From: an uncultured Saprospiraceae bacterium
Lineage (GTDB): Bacteria > Bacteroidota > Bacteroidia > Chitinophagales > Saprospiraceae
Direction: 5' to 3'
DNA: 64,000 nt
Assembly (NCBI GenBank): GCA_937926205.1
Contig: CALEYL010000075.1
Coordinates: 124,001-188,000 of the forward strand
Shown: positions 27,301 to 35,258 of the stretch, piece after piece
Layout of the letters: every line of letters starts with the position of its first letter
Position numbering within the stretch: the stretch's first letter is position 1
Position numbers and translations under genes: made by a program
Notes under the pieces: model-generated
What the model saw: only the letters and a program-made list of their open reading frames with translations
Databases searched by the model: none
Told to the model about the DNA's origin: nothing

Positions 27301-27576
27301 TACAATGGTTTGTGTGGTCATCCCGGTCATGGAAAACTCCAGTTCCTGTCCTTCACTGGCCTCAATGACGTATTTCCCGTCGGCCTCTGTGAATGCTCCC
27401 TGTGTGGTTCCTTTTACAGCGACGGTTGCACCTGCCAGCGGCGCACCTTTGCTGTCTGTAACAACTCCTGTTATGCGTTGTTGAGCGTGACCGGAGGCCA
27501 GACATCCAACACCGAAAAGCAGGATCAGTAGCGATTGTCTCAACGCCCTGAATGTGCTTGTAAAGCGATTCAACAT
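24388..27576 (-). CDS. SusC/RagA family TonB-linked outer-membrane transporter
   Basis: The 1062-residue protein has signal peptide MLNRFTSTFRALRQSLLILLFGVGCLASGHAQ, then a carboxypeptidase-regulatory-like domain (ITGVVTDSKGAPLAGATVAVKGT, about 34-110), the plug domain (LRGVNSIGSSNQPLIVLDGLPI and ITVLKGPEAAALYGNEGANGVILITT, about 150-260) and a long 22-strand barrel closing with FSIGLTAGF. It imports a ligand captured by the following SusD through TonB-driven opening. A plain SusC: no N-terminal STN domain, so signalling to an anti-sigma factor is not expected. It precedes susD by 79 bases. Confidence 0.95.
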   Translation of the reverse strand: MLNRFTSTFRALRQSLLILLFGVGCLASGHAQQRITGVVTDSKGAPLAGATVAVKGTTQGAFTEADGKYVIEASEGQELEFSMTGMTTQTIVVGRQTVINIALEDAVYELAETVVTALGIKEDRRKLSYSTQSVKGEDIQSTQRDNAFVSLQGRVAGLSLTPTSGAAGGSVSINLRGVNSIGSSNQPLIVLDGLPINSSTFNQHTLYSDGAGINGNVNNNRDDTGSRLAELNPNDIDNITVLKGPEAAALYGNEGANGVILITTSKGKAGIGRLSYRNRFSVSNVYLFPEIQQVYGRGRNGAVEANDPDYFGPKYPAGTTFYDNLDNFFQQGKTMRHDLSYEGGSDRLTYRLSSAYLKSDGVIPTNTYEQVNAALSSEAKLLPWLTASTRFSYTRNNNILPPGGLQGYLIGLLKYPSDQDASDYLTPEGTRRLTLPNATFDADNDNPFFNINKNVRTENTDRTIGNITLDITVKPWWKITGRFGADVFTTTGNRFFHPQSNIGAPRSGWVENYTDIGRLLNYNIFTTFRKDRGDFRASLVLGTSADDRRSEVSGDYGEKVYLPDFNSINNTDPTTQRSRATLTRTRLIGAFAKAELNYQNWLILNLTGRNDWSSTLPVENQSYFYPSAGLTFVFTDLPAFKDKTGILDFGKLRASYAEVGNPAPAYRIRARLVPQTSTGGGFLYDFFGDNPALKPEKVQSYEFGTDLSFFKGRISLDVAVFSKTIKDQIVVQRLSYGTGFIFGLLNGGELNTKGLEIQLGLKPVKTQNFSWNLLANFTKYKTEVLSLPAEVSEYYDSDTWVYDNVRASAFSPADVLAARFNSVNNRFYPELNSRGAGSATAIGGWSYLRNSNGDILVDPNTGFPLRNANFLPIGDRNPDFVVGLVNELNFGKNLRLSFLLDIRVGGDIFNGNEFYLVRNGLSTSTLNRDEPFVFPGVVRDGNEESATPTVNTKEIIPSANEQFYSVAIQPEDFVERDINWVRLRDVTLSYNLSGSWLGTQKTIKELSVFVNGTDLFLSTNYTGADPYVSTTNPATGGAGGFGMDFGKISLPRTFSIGLTAGF

Positions 27577-27956
27577 GATGTGATGGTTTTGTTAAATAAT
27601 AAGTTAGAGCATAATCGAACGACTATGGCTAATTGGAGTATCAGCAATTTGATTCGCTATACTTTAAGGTTTAGTAAAGCCGATATTCGGCAAGGCTGTG
27701 AGGGAGCGGCGAAGCTGTGTGATGATATGGCGGAGAAAAACTACTTGTTTCCTCTTGCAATTTCAAAAATATCCATCAAAAATTCCACAGAGGAGGCTTA
27801 AATGTAAATAGTCTTTTTAAAAAAACAAGACATAGCCATGAATAAAAAAAAAGCCCGTTGCAAAACGGGCCTCCCTGAAGCATGGAATATATCCTTTAAC
27901 CTAATTCAAAATCAGGTATTTCATAAACCGTGCCACAAACGCGACACAGCTAAATT
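27577..27956. other. Upstream region of susC
   Basis: 380 bases without a gene. A minus-strand TATTTTTG (27774-27781) fits the -7 consensus for susC but lacks a TTTG at the right distance and would give a leader of about 190 bases. A terminator for the preceding minus-strand gene is at 27843-27870. An 88-codon plus-strand reading across the susC start is not supported. Confidence 0.4.
27843..27870 (-). terminator. Intrinsic terminator of the CHAT operon
   Basis: Minus strand GCCCGTT, loop TTGC, AACGGGC, followed by nine T. It lies about 90 bases beyond the stop of the protein encoded after the CHAT gene. Confidence 0.85.
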
Positions 27957-28907
27957 TTATTCATCTTTTTTTATTTGCGTTTTGGGTTTCTGATCTGTTT
28001 TTGGGGGATTTTTTCCTTTAATTTTCCCGGGATCCGATGCCTGATTGTTCACGGCCGGCACAGTTGGCGTCCAGGTGTCGTATTTAAAAGAGGAAGTACT
28101 GTCGGTTTGTATCGTTCCTTCCGGTGGTATCACAAAAGCAGGGTCTTCCGGAATGGCATTGCCAGCCTGATCTGTTTTCACGGGAAGGTTGCTGATGGCC
28201 TGATTCATCTTTTGTAATTGCTGGTCAAAAGGGTCCGTTGCATAGGGATCATTATAAGGCATTTGCATATTGGGGTCAAACTTTTCATAGGGCGAAGTAC
28301 TGCCTGCCAGTTCATCCCAGTACCTCCAGCGATAGGGCTGGACTAAATGTTCCTGAAGGTAACTGTCGGTATACATACGAGACTCGCGTTTCATGGCGCT
28401 GAAATACCCGGCAAGACCTTTGGTAAGTCCGATGAGTTCGACCACCAACATCAAAATGGCGCTGCCGTCTACCTCCTCCCCTTCCACCTTTACGGATGCA
28501 TCCGCCAGTGCCTGTTGAAAATTGGCGCTGTGATAATCAGCCAGTTCCTGCAGTTTGTAGCGAAGGCCGTCAGAGTACATTTCGGGAAATTCAGCAATGG
28601 TTTTCAACTTTTTAGGGAGCAAAAAATCTTGTTTGATGTTTTCAAGGAGTTGATTTGCCCGGATTGCCGTTTGATCGTAGGCACTGCGCAAGCGGAAAAC
28701 ATCAGATGGCGCCAGACCGCCGCTCTGGCTGGATTGAACGCTTAGCGCTGCGCTTTCTGCCATGATGCGCAGGTCGCGGTATTTGAGCATAAACTCTGTG
28801 TTCAGAAAACTACTCAGCGCCGGGCCCACTTTTTTGTTGGGCTGCGCAAAAACAGCACTAAAGCTGAACAGCGCAATCAGGATTGGAAATATGGCTTGCT
28901 TTTTCAT
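27957..28907 (-). CDS. Exported protein of unknown function, partner of the CHAT protease
   Basis: The 316-residue protein has a signal peptide MKKQAIFPILIALFSFSAVFAQ and no lipobox. Residues about 25-190 are predicted helical (KYRDLRIMAESAALSVQSSQ; ELADYHSANFQQALADASVK) with a hydrophobic stretch SAILMLVVELIGLTKGLAGYF near 150-170. Residues about 200-316 are low-complexity, proline-rich and end in a Lys-rich tail. No family is recognised. It starts 19 bases after the TPR-CHAT gene stop in the same direction, before a terminator, so the two form an operon. CHAT proteases are often encoded beside their substrate, so this exported protein is a candidate (inference). Confidence 0.75.
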   Translation of the reverse strand: MKKQAIFPILIALFSFSAVFAQPNKKVGPALSSFLNTEFMLKYRDLRIMAESAALSVQSSQSGGLAPSDVFRLRSAYDQTAIRANQLLENIKQDFLLPKKLKTIAEFPEMYSDGLRYKLQELADYHSANFQQALADASVKVEGEEVDGSAILMLVVELIGLTKGLAGYFSAMKRESRMYTDSYLQEHLVQPYRWRYWDELAGSTSPYEKFDPNMQMPYNDPYATDPFDQQLQKMNQAISNLPVKTDQAGNAIPEDPAFVIPPEGTIQTDSTSSFKYDTWTPTVPAVNNQASDPGKIKGKNPPKTDQKPKTQIKKDE

Positions 28908-28926
28908 AAGAAGGCAATTTTAGTAT

Positions 28927-31900
28927 TTATGCCTTCCTGTGTTTGGTTGGTTGAAAAAGTACCCACTTTCCACCCCTTTTTTTCAGGAATAAAAGTGCCG
29001 TTCCGCCAAGGGTCAGAAAAGTAAAAAGCAGCCACCAGGGCCAGGAGGAAAAAAAAGTCAGAGGGGCCATTTCCCCCGTAGCTACAGCCGCGGCCCAATA
29101 AAAAGGATGCGCCTCATCATGGGGTCTTATTTTCAGATAATTTAGTTTTGCTTGCTGCAGGGCCTGATCCTTGGGCATGCCTTGTTTGATGCGTTGAAAA
29201 AACTGCACCATGAGGTCTGCATTCTTGGCGTCGTCCACGCTCCAGAGTGTGGCAACCAGACTTCTTACGCCGGCATGAAAAAAACCTTTTGCCAGGCTAA
29301 TCACACCTTCGCCTTCCTGGTATTCTCCGAGGTTGGTTTCACAGGCACTGAGCACGACCAGTTCGGCAGGCAATTGCATCTGGTATAGATCCTTTACACT
29401 CATCTGGAATGCGCTGTCTGTCGGGCTGAACGCCAGATAAGACGGGACATTGGGGTTGCCGCTGGCTTTCCCGTGGGTGGCCAGCAACAGCATCCGGTAT
29501 TGGCTGGCATCCTTTTGAAAAGCTGCGGAACTGGCGGCTGCGCCATCCCTTAAATCTCCTTTGAACATTGCGGAAACGCTACTTGCCTCGCGGCGGTTGT
29601 TCTGGAGGGCCGAAAGTCCGTATGGATTTCCCCTAAAATCTGGGGCAAAAGCCGCCATCGTTTTTGGCGCTTTTTGGTAAGGATGAACCAACAGGTCACA
29701 AATTTGCGTGGCAGAATAAGCATAACTGATGCTGTAATCGCGCAACAAATAGGCATGAGACTTGAAGCGGTGCACCACCCCGGGCATTTTGCGCAGCAGT
29801 GCCTCAAAAGGCAAAAAGGCCAGTTCCTTGTCCGGGACAATGGTCCAAAAAGCATGCCCGGCCAGCCCGGCTTCTTCCAGCGGTTTAACAAGTCTTTCGT
29901 ACAAACGGGTGGCTGTAGCGGCATATACCATGGACAGGCTATCAGCAGCCTGACTGTTTGCTGTAGGATAAGCCTGAATGCTGTTCCGGACGGCGAGAAT
30001 CCAATCGCTGAGTGGAAAATCCCTTTTTATACGAATGCCGGTAAATGTTTCAGGGGTAATCACAAAAGCAAAAAGGGAACTGTCGGCTACAAAATAAGTT
30101 GTCAGGGCTTGATTTTCCTTCAACAATACTTCCCTTATGAGGCTGGGTGTAGCGGTTTTACCGGAGTATTTCAGTCTGTAATAATCGGGATAATTGGTTT
30201 CAAAATCAGCCACCATGGCCCTCCACCTTTGTCGGTAGGTGGCGATGTCATTTTCAGTGCGCAACACTGCAGTCTGGTCGTTACGCTGCAACCAGGCCAG
30301 TCTTTCTTTCTCCAGACGATTGATTTCAGCGCCCAACGCGCGTTCTTTTGAAAGCATGGAATCCGGAATCCCGGCAAAGCTTTCAGCCTGATCTTTACGC
30401 AAATTCTCAAGGAGTTGCAAGCTTTTTCCACGTTCGGCAACAGAGAAGGCCGTTTCCAGAAAATCAGGTTTCCCGGTTTTTTCCCAAAGGGCAAAATTGG
30501 CTTCCAGAGCATCACTGAAAAGTGCATATTTTCGGGTCACCCACAGCAGGCGCGTATCTGAAGAAGTCATTTGAAGGCGCAGGCTGTCTAAATACCCGAG
30601 CGCCTGAGCCAGAACACCTGCAGCGGACCGCAACCTCGTGGTATCGCCGGTCAGTAAAGCATGTTGCTTTATCAGGGCGCCCTCAGCCGACAGCAATTCC
30701 AATTGCGCAGCCAGCTCTGTGTGGTTGAGGAGCTTCTCCGCCTGTTCGCATATGGCCAAAGCCTGCTCCCATTGCCCCAATCCGGCCTGTGCCAGCCCCT
30801 GATTTTTTAGGGTAATGGCTAAATCGGCATGGCCTTCAAAGGCATAGGAAAACTGCCGGAGTATATTTTCGGCTGCTAAAAACAGATTAAGCGCCCCTGC
30901 ATAATCTTTTTGATCAAGCAGCACATACCCCAGATTGTTATAAGCCTGAGCGATGGACGGATGCCCGTTCGGGTAAGCGGCCTGAAAAATGTGCAGGGAT
31001 TTCCGGTAATAAAGTTCAGCCTGTTCTGCTTCCTTTTTGTCAGCATAACAATTGCCGATATTGCTGTACAATTCTGCTAAGCGGGGGTGTTCCGCCCCGA
31101 GTTCCTTCAGAAACACGGAGACGGCACGGAGGTGGTACTGAATGGCCTGGACGTAGTTTCCTTTGTACTGAAAACACAAACCCATTTTGTGCCAAAGGGA
31201 GCTTGCCGCAAGAGAGTTTCCCCCCTGTACCTTGCTTTGAATGGAATAGGCTTCCCGGTAATTGTCTAAAGCGGCCAGATAATCTCCGCTGCCCGCACTG
31301 ATGTCTCCGAGATTTTCTAATACACTGGCACTGGCAGGATGATCTGCGCCAAAATAATTTTTCCGTATGGCCAGCGATTGCTCATAATAACTCCGGGCCA
31401 TGTCGGTGCGTCCCAGCTCGGCAAAGCAGTTCCCCAGATTGTTGTACAGAGGCGCCATTTTGGGGTGATCGGAATCCATTGTTTTTAGTCGAATTTGTAA
31501 GGCCTCTTCGAATTGAGCCAAAGCAGCTGCATAATTGCCCGACAAAAAAAGGCAGTTTCCGATATTGATGTAGCTCACGGCAAAGGCCGGATCGCCTTCC
31601 GGCAAAACCTGCTTCCGAATGTCCAATGCTTTTTGGTGCATTTCCAGCGCATCGCCGTATCTCCCTGTGGATACCAAACAATTGCCGAGGTTGTTGAGCG
31701 AGTTTGCAACTTCCTCATGAAGGGAGCCAAGGTATTTTTCACGCAAGGCAAGCGACTTCCGGTACAACTGCTCCGCTTCGTCGAAATTCCTTTTTTTATA
31801 CTGGTATTCACCCAAACCATTCAAAGCTTTGGCTTTGAGTACGTAATCAGATTTTTTTTCAAACCACATCAGGGCCTGTTGGAACTGGTCAACTGCGGCT

Positions 31901-32157
31901 TCAAAATTGCCCGTTTCCAAAAAAATATCCCCCAGCAACAACAAGGCTTCTCCTGCTTTCAGGTCATCCTTATGCGCTTCCTGTTGATAATAATACAAAG
32001 CAGCACTCGCCTGATTCAGGGCTGACTCGTATTGTGCTGAATCGAAAAGCATCCGGCTTTCAAGCAACAATTCAGTCCCGCTTTTTTCCGGATTTTGCTG
32101 ACTGCTGGCCAGCAACAACAAAGCCAACAAAGCGGTATGCAGGAAGATGTTCCGCAT
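28927..32157 (-). CDS. Exported TPR-CHAT protease with C-terminal membrane anchor
   Basis: About 1076 residues, with signal peptide MRNIFLHTALLALLLLASSQ. About eleven TPR units follow (for example ALNGLGEYQYKKRNFDEAEQLYRKSLALREK; EVANSLNNLGNCL) to about residue 480, then a helical linker, then a CHAT (caspase-like) domain with catalytic His in LLLATHGKASG (near 891) and Cys in VVLSACETNLGEYQEGEGV (near 934), plus ATLWSVDD. A transmembrane helix, WWLLFTFLTLGGTALLFL (about 1035-1055), and a basic tail end it, which would put the protease in the periplasm. I use the ATG at 32157; the frame extends to 32208 but that would precede the signal peptide. It is divergent from a sigma factor gene. Confidence 0.9.
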   Translation of the reverse strand: MRNIFLHTALLALLLLASSQQNPEKSGTELLLESRMLFDSAQYESALNQASAALYYYQQEAHKDDLKAGEALLLLGDIFLETGNFEAAVDQFQQALMWFEKKSDYVLKAKALNGLGEYQYKKRNFDEAEQLYRKSLALREKYLGSLHEEVANSLNNLGNCLVSTGRYGDALEMHQKALDIRKQVLPEGDPAFAVSYINIGNCLFLSGNYAAALAQFEEALQIRLKTMDSDHPKMAPLYNNLGNCFAELGRTDMARSYYEQSLAIRKNYFGADHPASASVLENLGDISAGSGDYLAALDNYREAYSIQSKVQGGNSLAASSLWHKMGLCFQYKGNYVQAIQYHLRAVSVFLKELGAEHPRLAELYSNIGNCYADKKEAEQAELYYRKSLHIFQAAYPNGHPSIAQAYNNLGYVLLDQKDYAGALNLFLAAENILRQFSYAFEGHADLAITLKNQGLAQAGLGQWEQALAICEQAEKLLNHTELAAQLELLSAEGALIKQHALLTGDTTRLRSAAGVLAQALGYLDSLRLQMTSSDTRLLWVTRKYALFSDALEANFALWEKTGKPDFLETAFSVAERGKSLQLLENLRKDQAESFAGIPDSMLSKERALGAEINRLEKERLAWLQRNDQTAVLRTENDIATYRQRWRAMVADFETNYPDYYRLKYSGKTATPSLIREVLLKENQALTTYFVADSSLFAFVITPETFTGIRIKRDFPLSDWILAVRNSIQAYPTANSQAADSLSMVYAATATRLYERLVKPLEEAGLAGHAFWTIVPDKELAFLPFEALLRKMPGVVHRFKSHAYLLRDYSISYAYSATQICDLLVHPYQKAPKTMAAFAPDFRGNPYGLSALQNNRREASSVSAMFKGDLRDGAAASSAAFQKDASQYRMLLLATHGKASGNPNVPSYLAFSPTDSAFQMSVKDLYQMQLPAELVVLSACETNLGEYQEGEGVISLAKGFFHAGVRSLVATLWSVDDAKNADLMVQFFQRIKQGMPKDQALQQAKLNYLKIRPHDEAHPFYWAAAVATGEMAPLTFFSSWPWWLLFTFLTLGGTALLFLKKRGGKWVLFQPTKHRKA

Positions 32158-32300
32158 ATGGCGGTGGTTTATTACCTTTATTGTTCGAAAACAAGACGTG
32201 TCTGACATTCGCCAAAGTTATAAAATCGCATCCGATTGTCCTTATTTCAAAAATAACCGGCCCCTCGCGGGTACTTTTTTCGCACCTAATACACCTTAAG

Positions 32301-32894
32301 ATGAGCAACAAGGAATGGACAGAGGAAAACCTCCTGAATGGAATCCTGCAGGGAGGCAACGAAAGACAGGCAGCCATCCGCGCCATCTATAACGATAGTG
32401 GCCTGAAACGGATGGTCGCAGCTTTTGTCAGCAAAAACAAAGGCAACGATGCCGACGGACAAGACATGTTCCACGAAGGCATCATTGTGCTCGACCGCAA
32501 CATCCGGGAAGGGAAATTCCGGGGAGAGGCGCCACTCAAAGGCTATCTCTACTCGATTTGCCGCTTTTTATGGATGAACCAGATGCGCAAACAGGCACAC
32601 ACCGACACCGTGGCAGAAATGCCCGTCAGTAGTGAAGCAGACACCCTGTCGCCGGAGGTTATTCTGGTTACGGAAGAACGGAAAGCCGTGTTGAACAGTT
32701 TATTGAGTGAACTTGGCGAGCGCTGTCAGCAAATTCTGAACCTTTGGAAACTGTCGTATTCTATGGAGGAAATCGCCGAAAAACTAGGCTTTTCCAGCCC
32801 CGATATGGCAAAAAAAGCAAAATACCGCTGCCATGTTTCGTTGTTGCAAATGATTCAGAACAACCCAACTTTACAACAACAGCTAAAAAATTGA
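32301..32894 (+). CDS. RNA polymerase sigma-70 family factor (ECF-like)
   Basis: The 197-residue protein has a region 2 segment (DMFHEGIIVLDRNIREGKFRGEAPLKGYLYSICRFLWMNQMRKQ, about residues 54-96) and a region 4 helix-turn-helix (ERCQQILNLWKLSYSMEEIAEKLGFSSPDMAKKAKYRCHVSLLQ, about 144-185). It lacks regions 1 and 3, as ECF-type factors do. It probably directs transcription of the divergent CHAT operon and its own operon (inference). It starts at ATG 32301, 143 bases from the CHAT start, and is followed after 3 bases by a membrane TPR protein that may act as its anti-sigma factor. Confidence 0.87.
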   Translation: MSNKEWTEENLLNGILQGGNERQAAIRAIYNDSGLKRMVAAFVSKNKGNDADGQDMFHEGIIVLDRNIREGKFRGEAPLKGYLYSICRFLWMNQMRKQAHTDTVAEMPVSSEADTLSPEVILVTEERKAVLNSLLSELGERCQQILNLWKLSYSMEEIAEKLGFSSPDMAKKAKYRCHVSLLQMIQNNPTLQQQLKN

Positions 32895-32897
32895 ACC

Positions 32898-33695
32898 ATG
32901 AATCCAGACCTGTACATAGAACGCCTCGATCAATATGCCTCCGGCGCCCTGAGCGACGAGGAACGCGCCGCTTTTGAAGCCGAGTTGAAAGAAAACCCGG
33001 AGTTGCAGGAAGCCCTTGCGCTTTACCGCGAAAGCGAAGCTGTCATCGAACAAAGCATCGAAAACGACTTACGGCAGCAATTTCAGGCCTGGGCTGCAGC
33101 GGACCTTGCCACGCAACCCCTTGCAACAGAAAAGCGCGAGGCCAAAGTCATCTCCCTGAGAACGGTAGCCCTGCGCTGGGCCGCCGCCGCTGTTGTCATC
33201 CTCGTCTCAGGCTGGTTTATTTTGCAGCAGAGCAGCCTGGGACTTTCCGACACGGCCCTGTATGCATCCAATTACGAAGCACCGGACGGCAGTTTGCTGC
33301 GGGGCAGCGCACCGGAAGACCCGCTATCGCAGGGTGCGGAGGCTTTTACCCTCAAAAACTACGCGGTTGCCCGCACTTTTTTCAGTCAGATTCCACCGAC
33401 CGATCCACCTTATGCTGAAGCGCAATATTTTCTTGGCCACATCGCCCTGCAACAGCAGGAATACGACAATGCCATCGCCGCTTTTGACAAAGCCATACAG
33501 GCCAACGACATTCGCATCACCGAAAAAGCGCAGTGGAACATGGCGCTGACTTATGTAGCAGCCAAACGCACAGAAGATGCTGCTTTTCAAACTTTGCTGG
33601 CAAATATTGCCGGGGATGAAAATCATTCTTATTACGAACAGGCAAAGGTTTTGGAAGGGAAGCTGGGGAGTTTTAGGAGGCGATTTGCGGAGTAG
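32898..33695 (+). CDS. Membrane TPR protein, probable anti-sigma factor
   Basis: The 265-residue protein opens with an anti-sigma-like N-terminal region (YIERLDQYASGALSDEERAAFEAELKENPELQEAL), without zinc-binding His/Cys residues, then one transmembrane helix (LRWAAAAVVILVSGWFIL, about 93-110). The C-terminal part beyond the membrane has three or four TPR units (YAEAQYFLGHIALQQQEYDNAIAAFDKAIQ). The order sigma factor, then single-pass protein with cytoplasmic sigma-binding part and periplasmic sensor, is the usual anti-sigma arrangement. Its periplasmic TPR domain could sense the TPR-CHAT protease or its partner (inference). Confidence 0.8.
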   Translation: MNPDLYIERLDQYASGALSDEERAAFEAELKENPELQEALALYRESEAVIEQSIENDLRQQFQAWAAADLATQPLATEKREAKVISLRTVALRWAAAAVVILVSGWFILQQSSLGLSDTALYASNYEAPDGSLLRGSAPEDPLSQGAEAFTLKNYAVARTFFSQIPPTDPPYAEAQYFLGHIALQQQEYDNAIAAFDKAIQANDIRITEKAQWNMALTYVAAKRTEDAAFQTLLANIAGDENHSYYEQAKVLEGKLGSFRRRFAE

Positions 33696-34045
33696 GAAAG
33701 AGCTCCAGCCCTTTGAATAGGAGACACAAGGCTGAGCCTTGCGCCAGCGGTGGCTAACTCTTTAATTATCAGAACCCCTGCAGGGCCCATGCTGCAGGGG
33801 TTCTGTGTTGTAAACCCCATTTTAACATTCAAAACCTCCCCCCTCATACAATAATCCGTCCCTTAAGGAGGTTCTTCTTTGACTTTGGCGGCCTGACACA
33901 GCCGCTGCTCATGAACATTAAAAACGCTTCTTATACAAAAATTCTACCGTTTTGCATGCCGTCCGGCATGCCAGAAGTTTGATCTGTTTATTTTGATCGG
34001 GCTCGAATTGTCATCCTATTTGCTCACTCTAAAATTCGAAACGGT
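33696..34045. other. Intergenic region with three hairpins
   Basis: It holds AAGGC-TGA-GCCTT (near 33728), a perfect 13-bp stem AGAACCCCTGCAG / CTGCAGGGGTTCT with an 8-base loop (33771-33804), likely ending the sigma operon though with no T-run, and GCATGCCG-TC-CGGCATGC (33954-33971). TTTG at about 33979 and TATTTTGA at about 33988 are too close together to be a clear promoter. No gene is seen. Confidence 0.5.
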
Positions 34046-34993
34046 ATGAAATCCATGCTTCTTGAGAAGGGCTTGATTCCCTTATTTGCGCTTGCTTTGC
34101 TCTTGTTTACACAATGCGCAAAAGACGATGCGGACACCGAAAATGTAAGGCTCGAAATCACCGACGCGCCAATTGACGACGCCAATATTCAGGGCGCTTT
34201 TGTGACCATTGCCAATGTGAAAATTGACGGCGAAAACATGTCCGGTTTCACCGGCAGACAAACCATCGACCTGATGGCTTACCAGCAGGGTAATGTAAAA
34301 AGCCTTGGAGTAGGCAAACTGAATGCCGGGTCGCACAGCAACATAACGCTGGTTTTGGATTACGACGCTGATGCCAGCGGGAATAACCCGGGCTGTTATG
34401 TCCTGACCAGCGACGGCGTTAAACACGCGTTGCAATCTTCCGCGAACACCACTGCCGAAATTACCACAGCAGCCAATTTCGTGACGACTGAAGATAACCG
34501 TACCGACCTGGTACTCGATTTCGATGTTCGCAAAGCCATTGGATATGCTGGTGGCGGTGGCGCCAGTCAGTACCAATTCAATGACAATGCCCAATTGAAT
34601 GCTTCTGTGCGGGTGGTGAATAAAGCCCAAACCGGAACGATCAAAGGAACCTGTACCGATGCTTTGTCGACTTCGGAAAAATTTGTGGTGTATGCCTATA
34701 CAAAAGGCAGCTTCAATGCAACGACCGAAAAACAGGGACCTGTTCAGTTTAAAAATGCGGTTACCAGTGCTGTGGTAGACGCTCAGGGAAATTACACCCT
34801 CTCCTTCCTGGAAGCCGGCGATTACGAACTGCATTTTATCGGTTACGAAGATGCCAATAACGATGGCAAATTTGAACTGGAAGGCTCGCTGCTGCTCAAC
34901 ATCGCCGGTGCATTGGACATCGCGAACATTACCGTGGGGGCAAAAACCACGCTTACGGTAGATGTCGTAGTGACTGGTATTTTGCCACTATAA
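34046..34993 (+). CDS. DUF4382 domain lipoprotein
   Basis: The 315-residue protein has signal MKSMLLEKGLIPLFALALLLFTQC with lipobox LFTQC. Residues about 30-180 match DUF4382: VRLEITDAPIDDANIQGAFVTIANVKI and a following LTVLDYDADASG-like strand region. A second beta domain (about 195-310; GTIKGTCTDALSTSEKFVVYAYTKG, AGDYELHFIGYEDANNDGKFE) resembles carboxypeptidase-regulatory-like folds. The family is found in lipoproteins of Bacteroidota and others; the ligand is unknown. It stands alone, with the MITE-like element after it. Confidence 0.85.
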   Translation: MKSMLLEKGLIPLFALALLLFTQCAKDDADTENVRLEITDAPIDDANIQGAFVTIANVKIDGENMSGFTGRQTIDLMAYQQGNVKSLGVGKLNAGSHSNITLVLDYDADASGNNPGCYVLTSDGVKHALQSSANTTAEITTAANFVTTEDNRTDLVLDFDVRKAIGYAGGGGASQYQFNDNAQLNASVRVVNKAQTGTIKGTCTDALSTSEKFVVYAYTKGSFNATTEKQGPVQFKNAVTSAVVDAQGNYTLSFLEAGDYELHFIGYEDANNDGKFELEGSLLLNIAGALDIANITVGAKTTLTVDVVVTGILPL

Positions 34994-35057
34994 CAAGCGC
35001 CGACATGGCTCCTTAACAGAACATCTGTTTATTGAGTAATGGCGGCATGAAACCATC

Positions 35058-35216
35058 GAGGGTGTCTCAAAAAAAGCAAAAAGCAAGACCTGTCCCGCTT
35101 AGCGGGAAGGCAAGTTTGCAACAGAGGTTCGAACGTTTTTTTAATAATAAACTGCGTTTCGAAATAAATTTTGCCTGTTTGTCCACTTGCGCAATCCTGC
35201 TTTTTGAGACGCCCTC
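35058..35216. mobile_element. MITE-like element, 159 bp
   Basis: The terminal inverted repeats are GAGGGTGTCTCAAAAA on the left and TGCTTTTTGAGACGCCCTC on the right (one mismatch in the core). Ends beginning GGGTGTCTCAAA are typical of some insertion sequences in Bacteroidota. The interior is too short for a transposase and holds the hairpin TCCCGCTTAGCGGGA. It is probably a deletion derivative mobilised in trans; no copy of the parent element is in the window. Confidence 0.65.
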
Positions 35217-35258
35217 TTTTATTTTCCGGACAATTCCGATTTAATTTAAATAAGGGGC

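Noticed and set aside
29674..30351. A 225-codon plus-strand frame opposite the CHAT gene
   Set aside because: It is antisense to conserved CHAT-linker sequence and encodes nothing recognisable.
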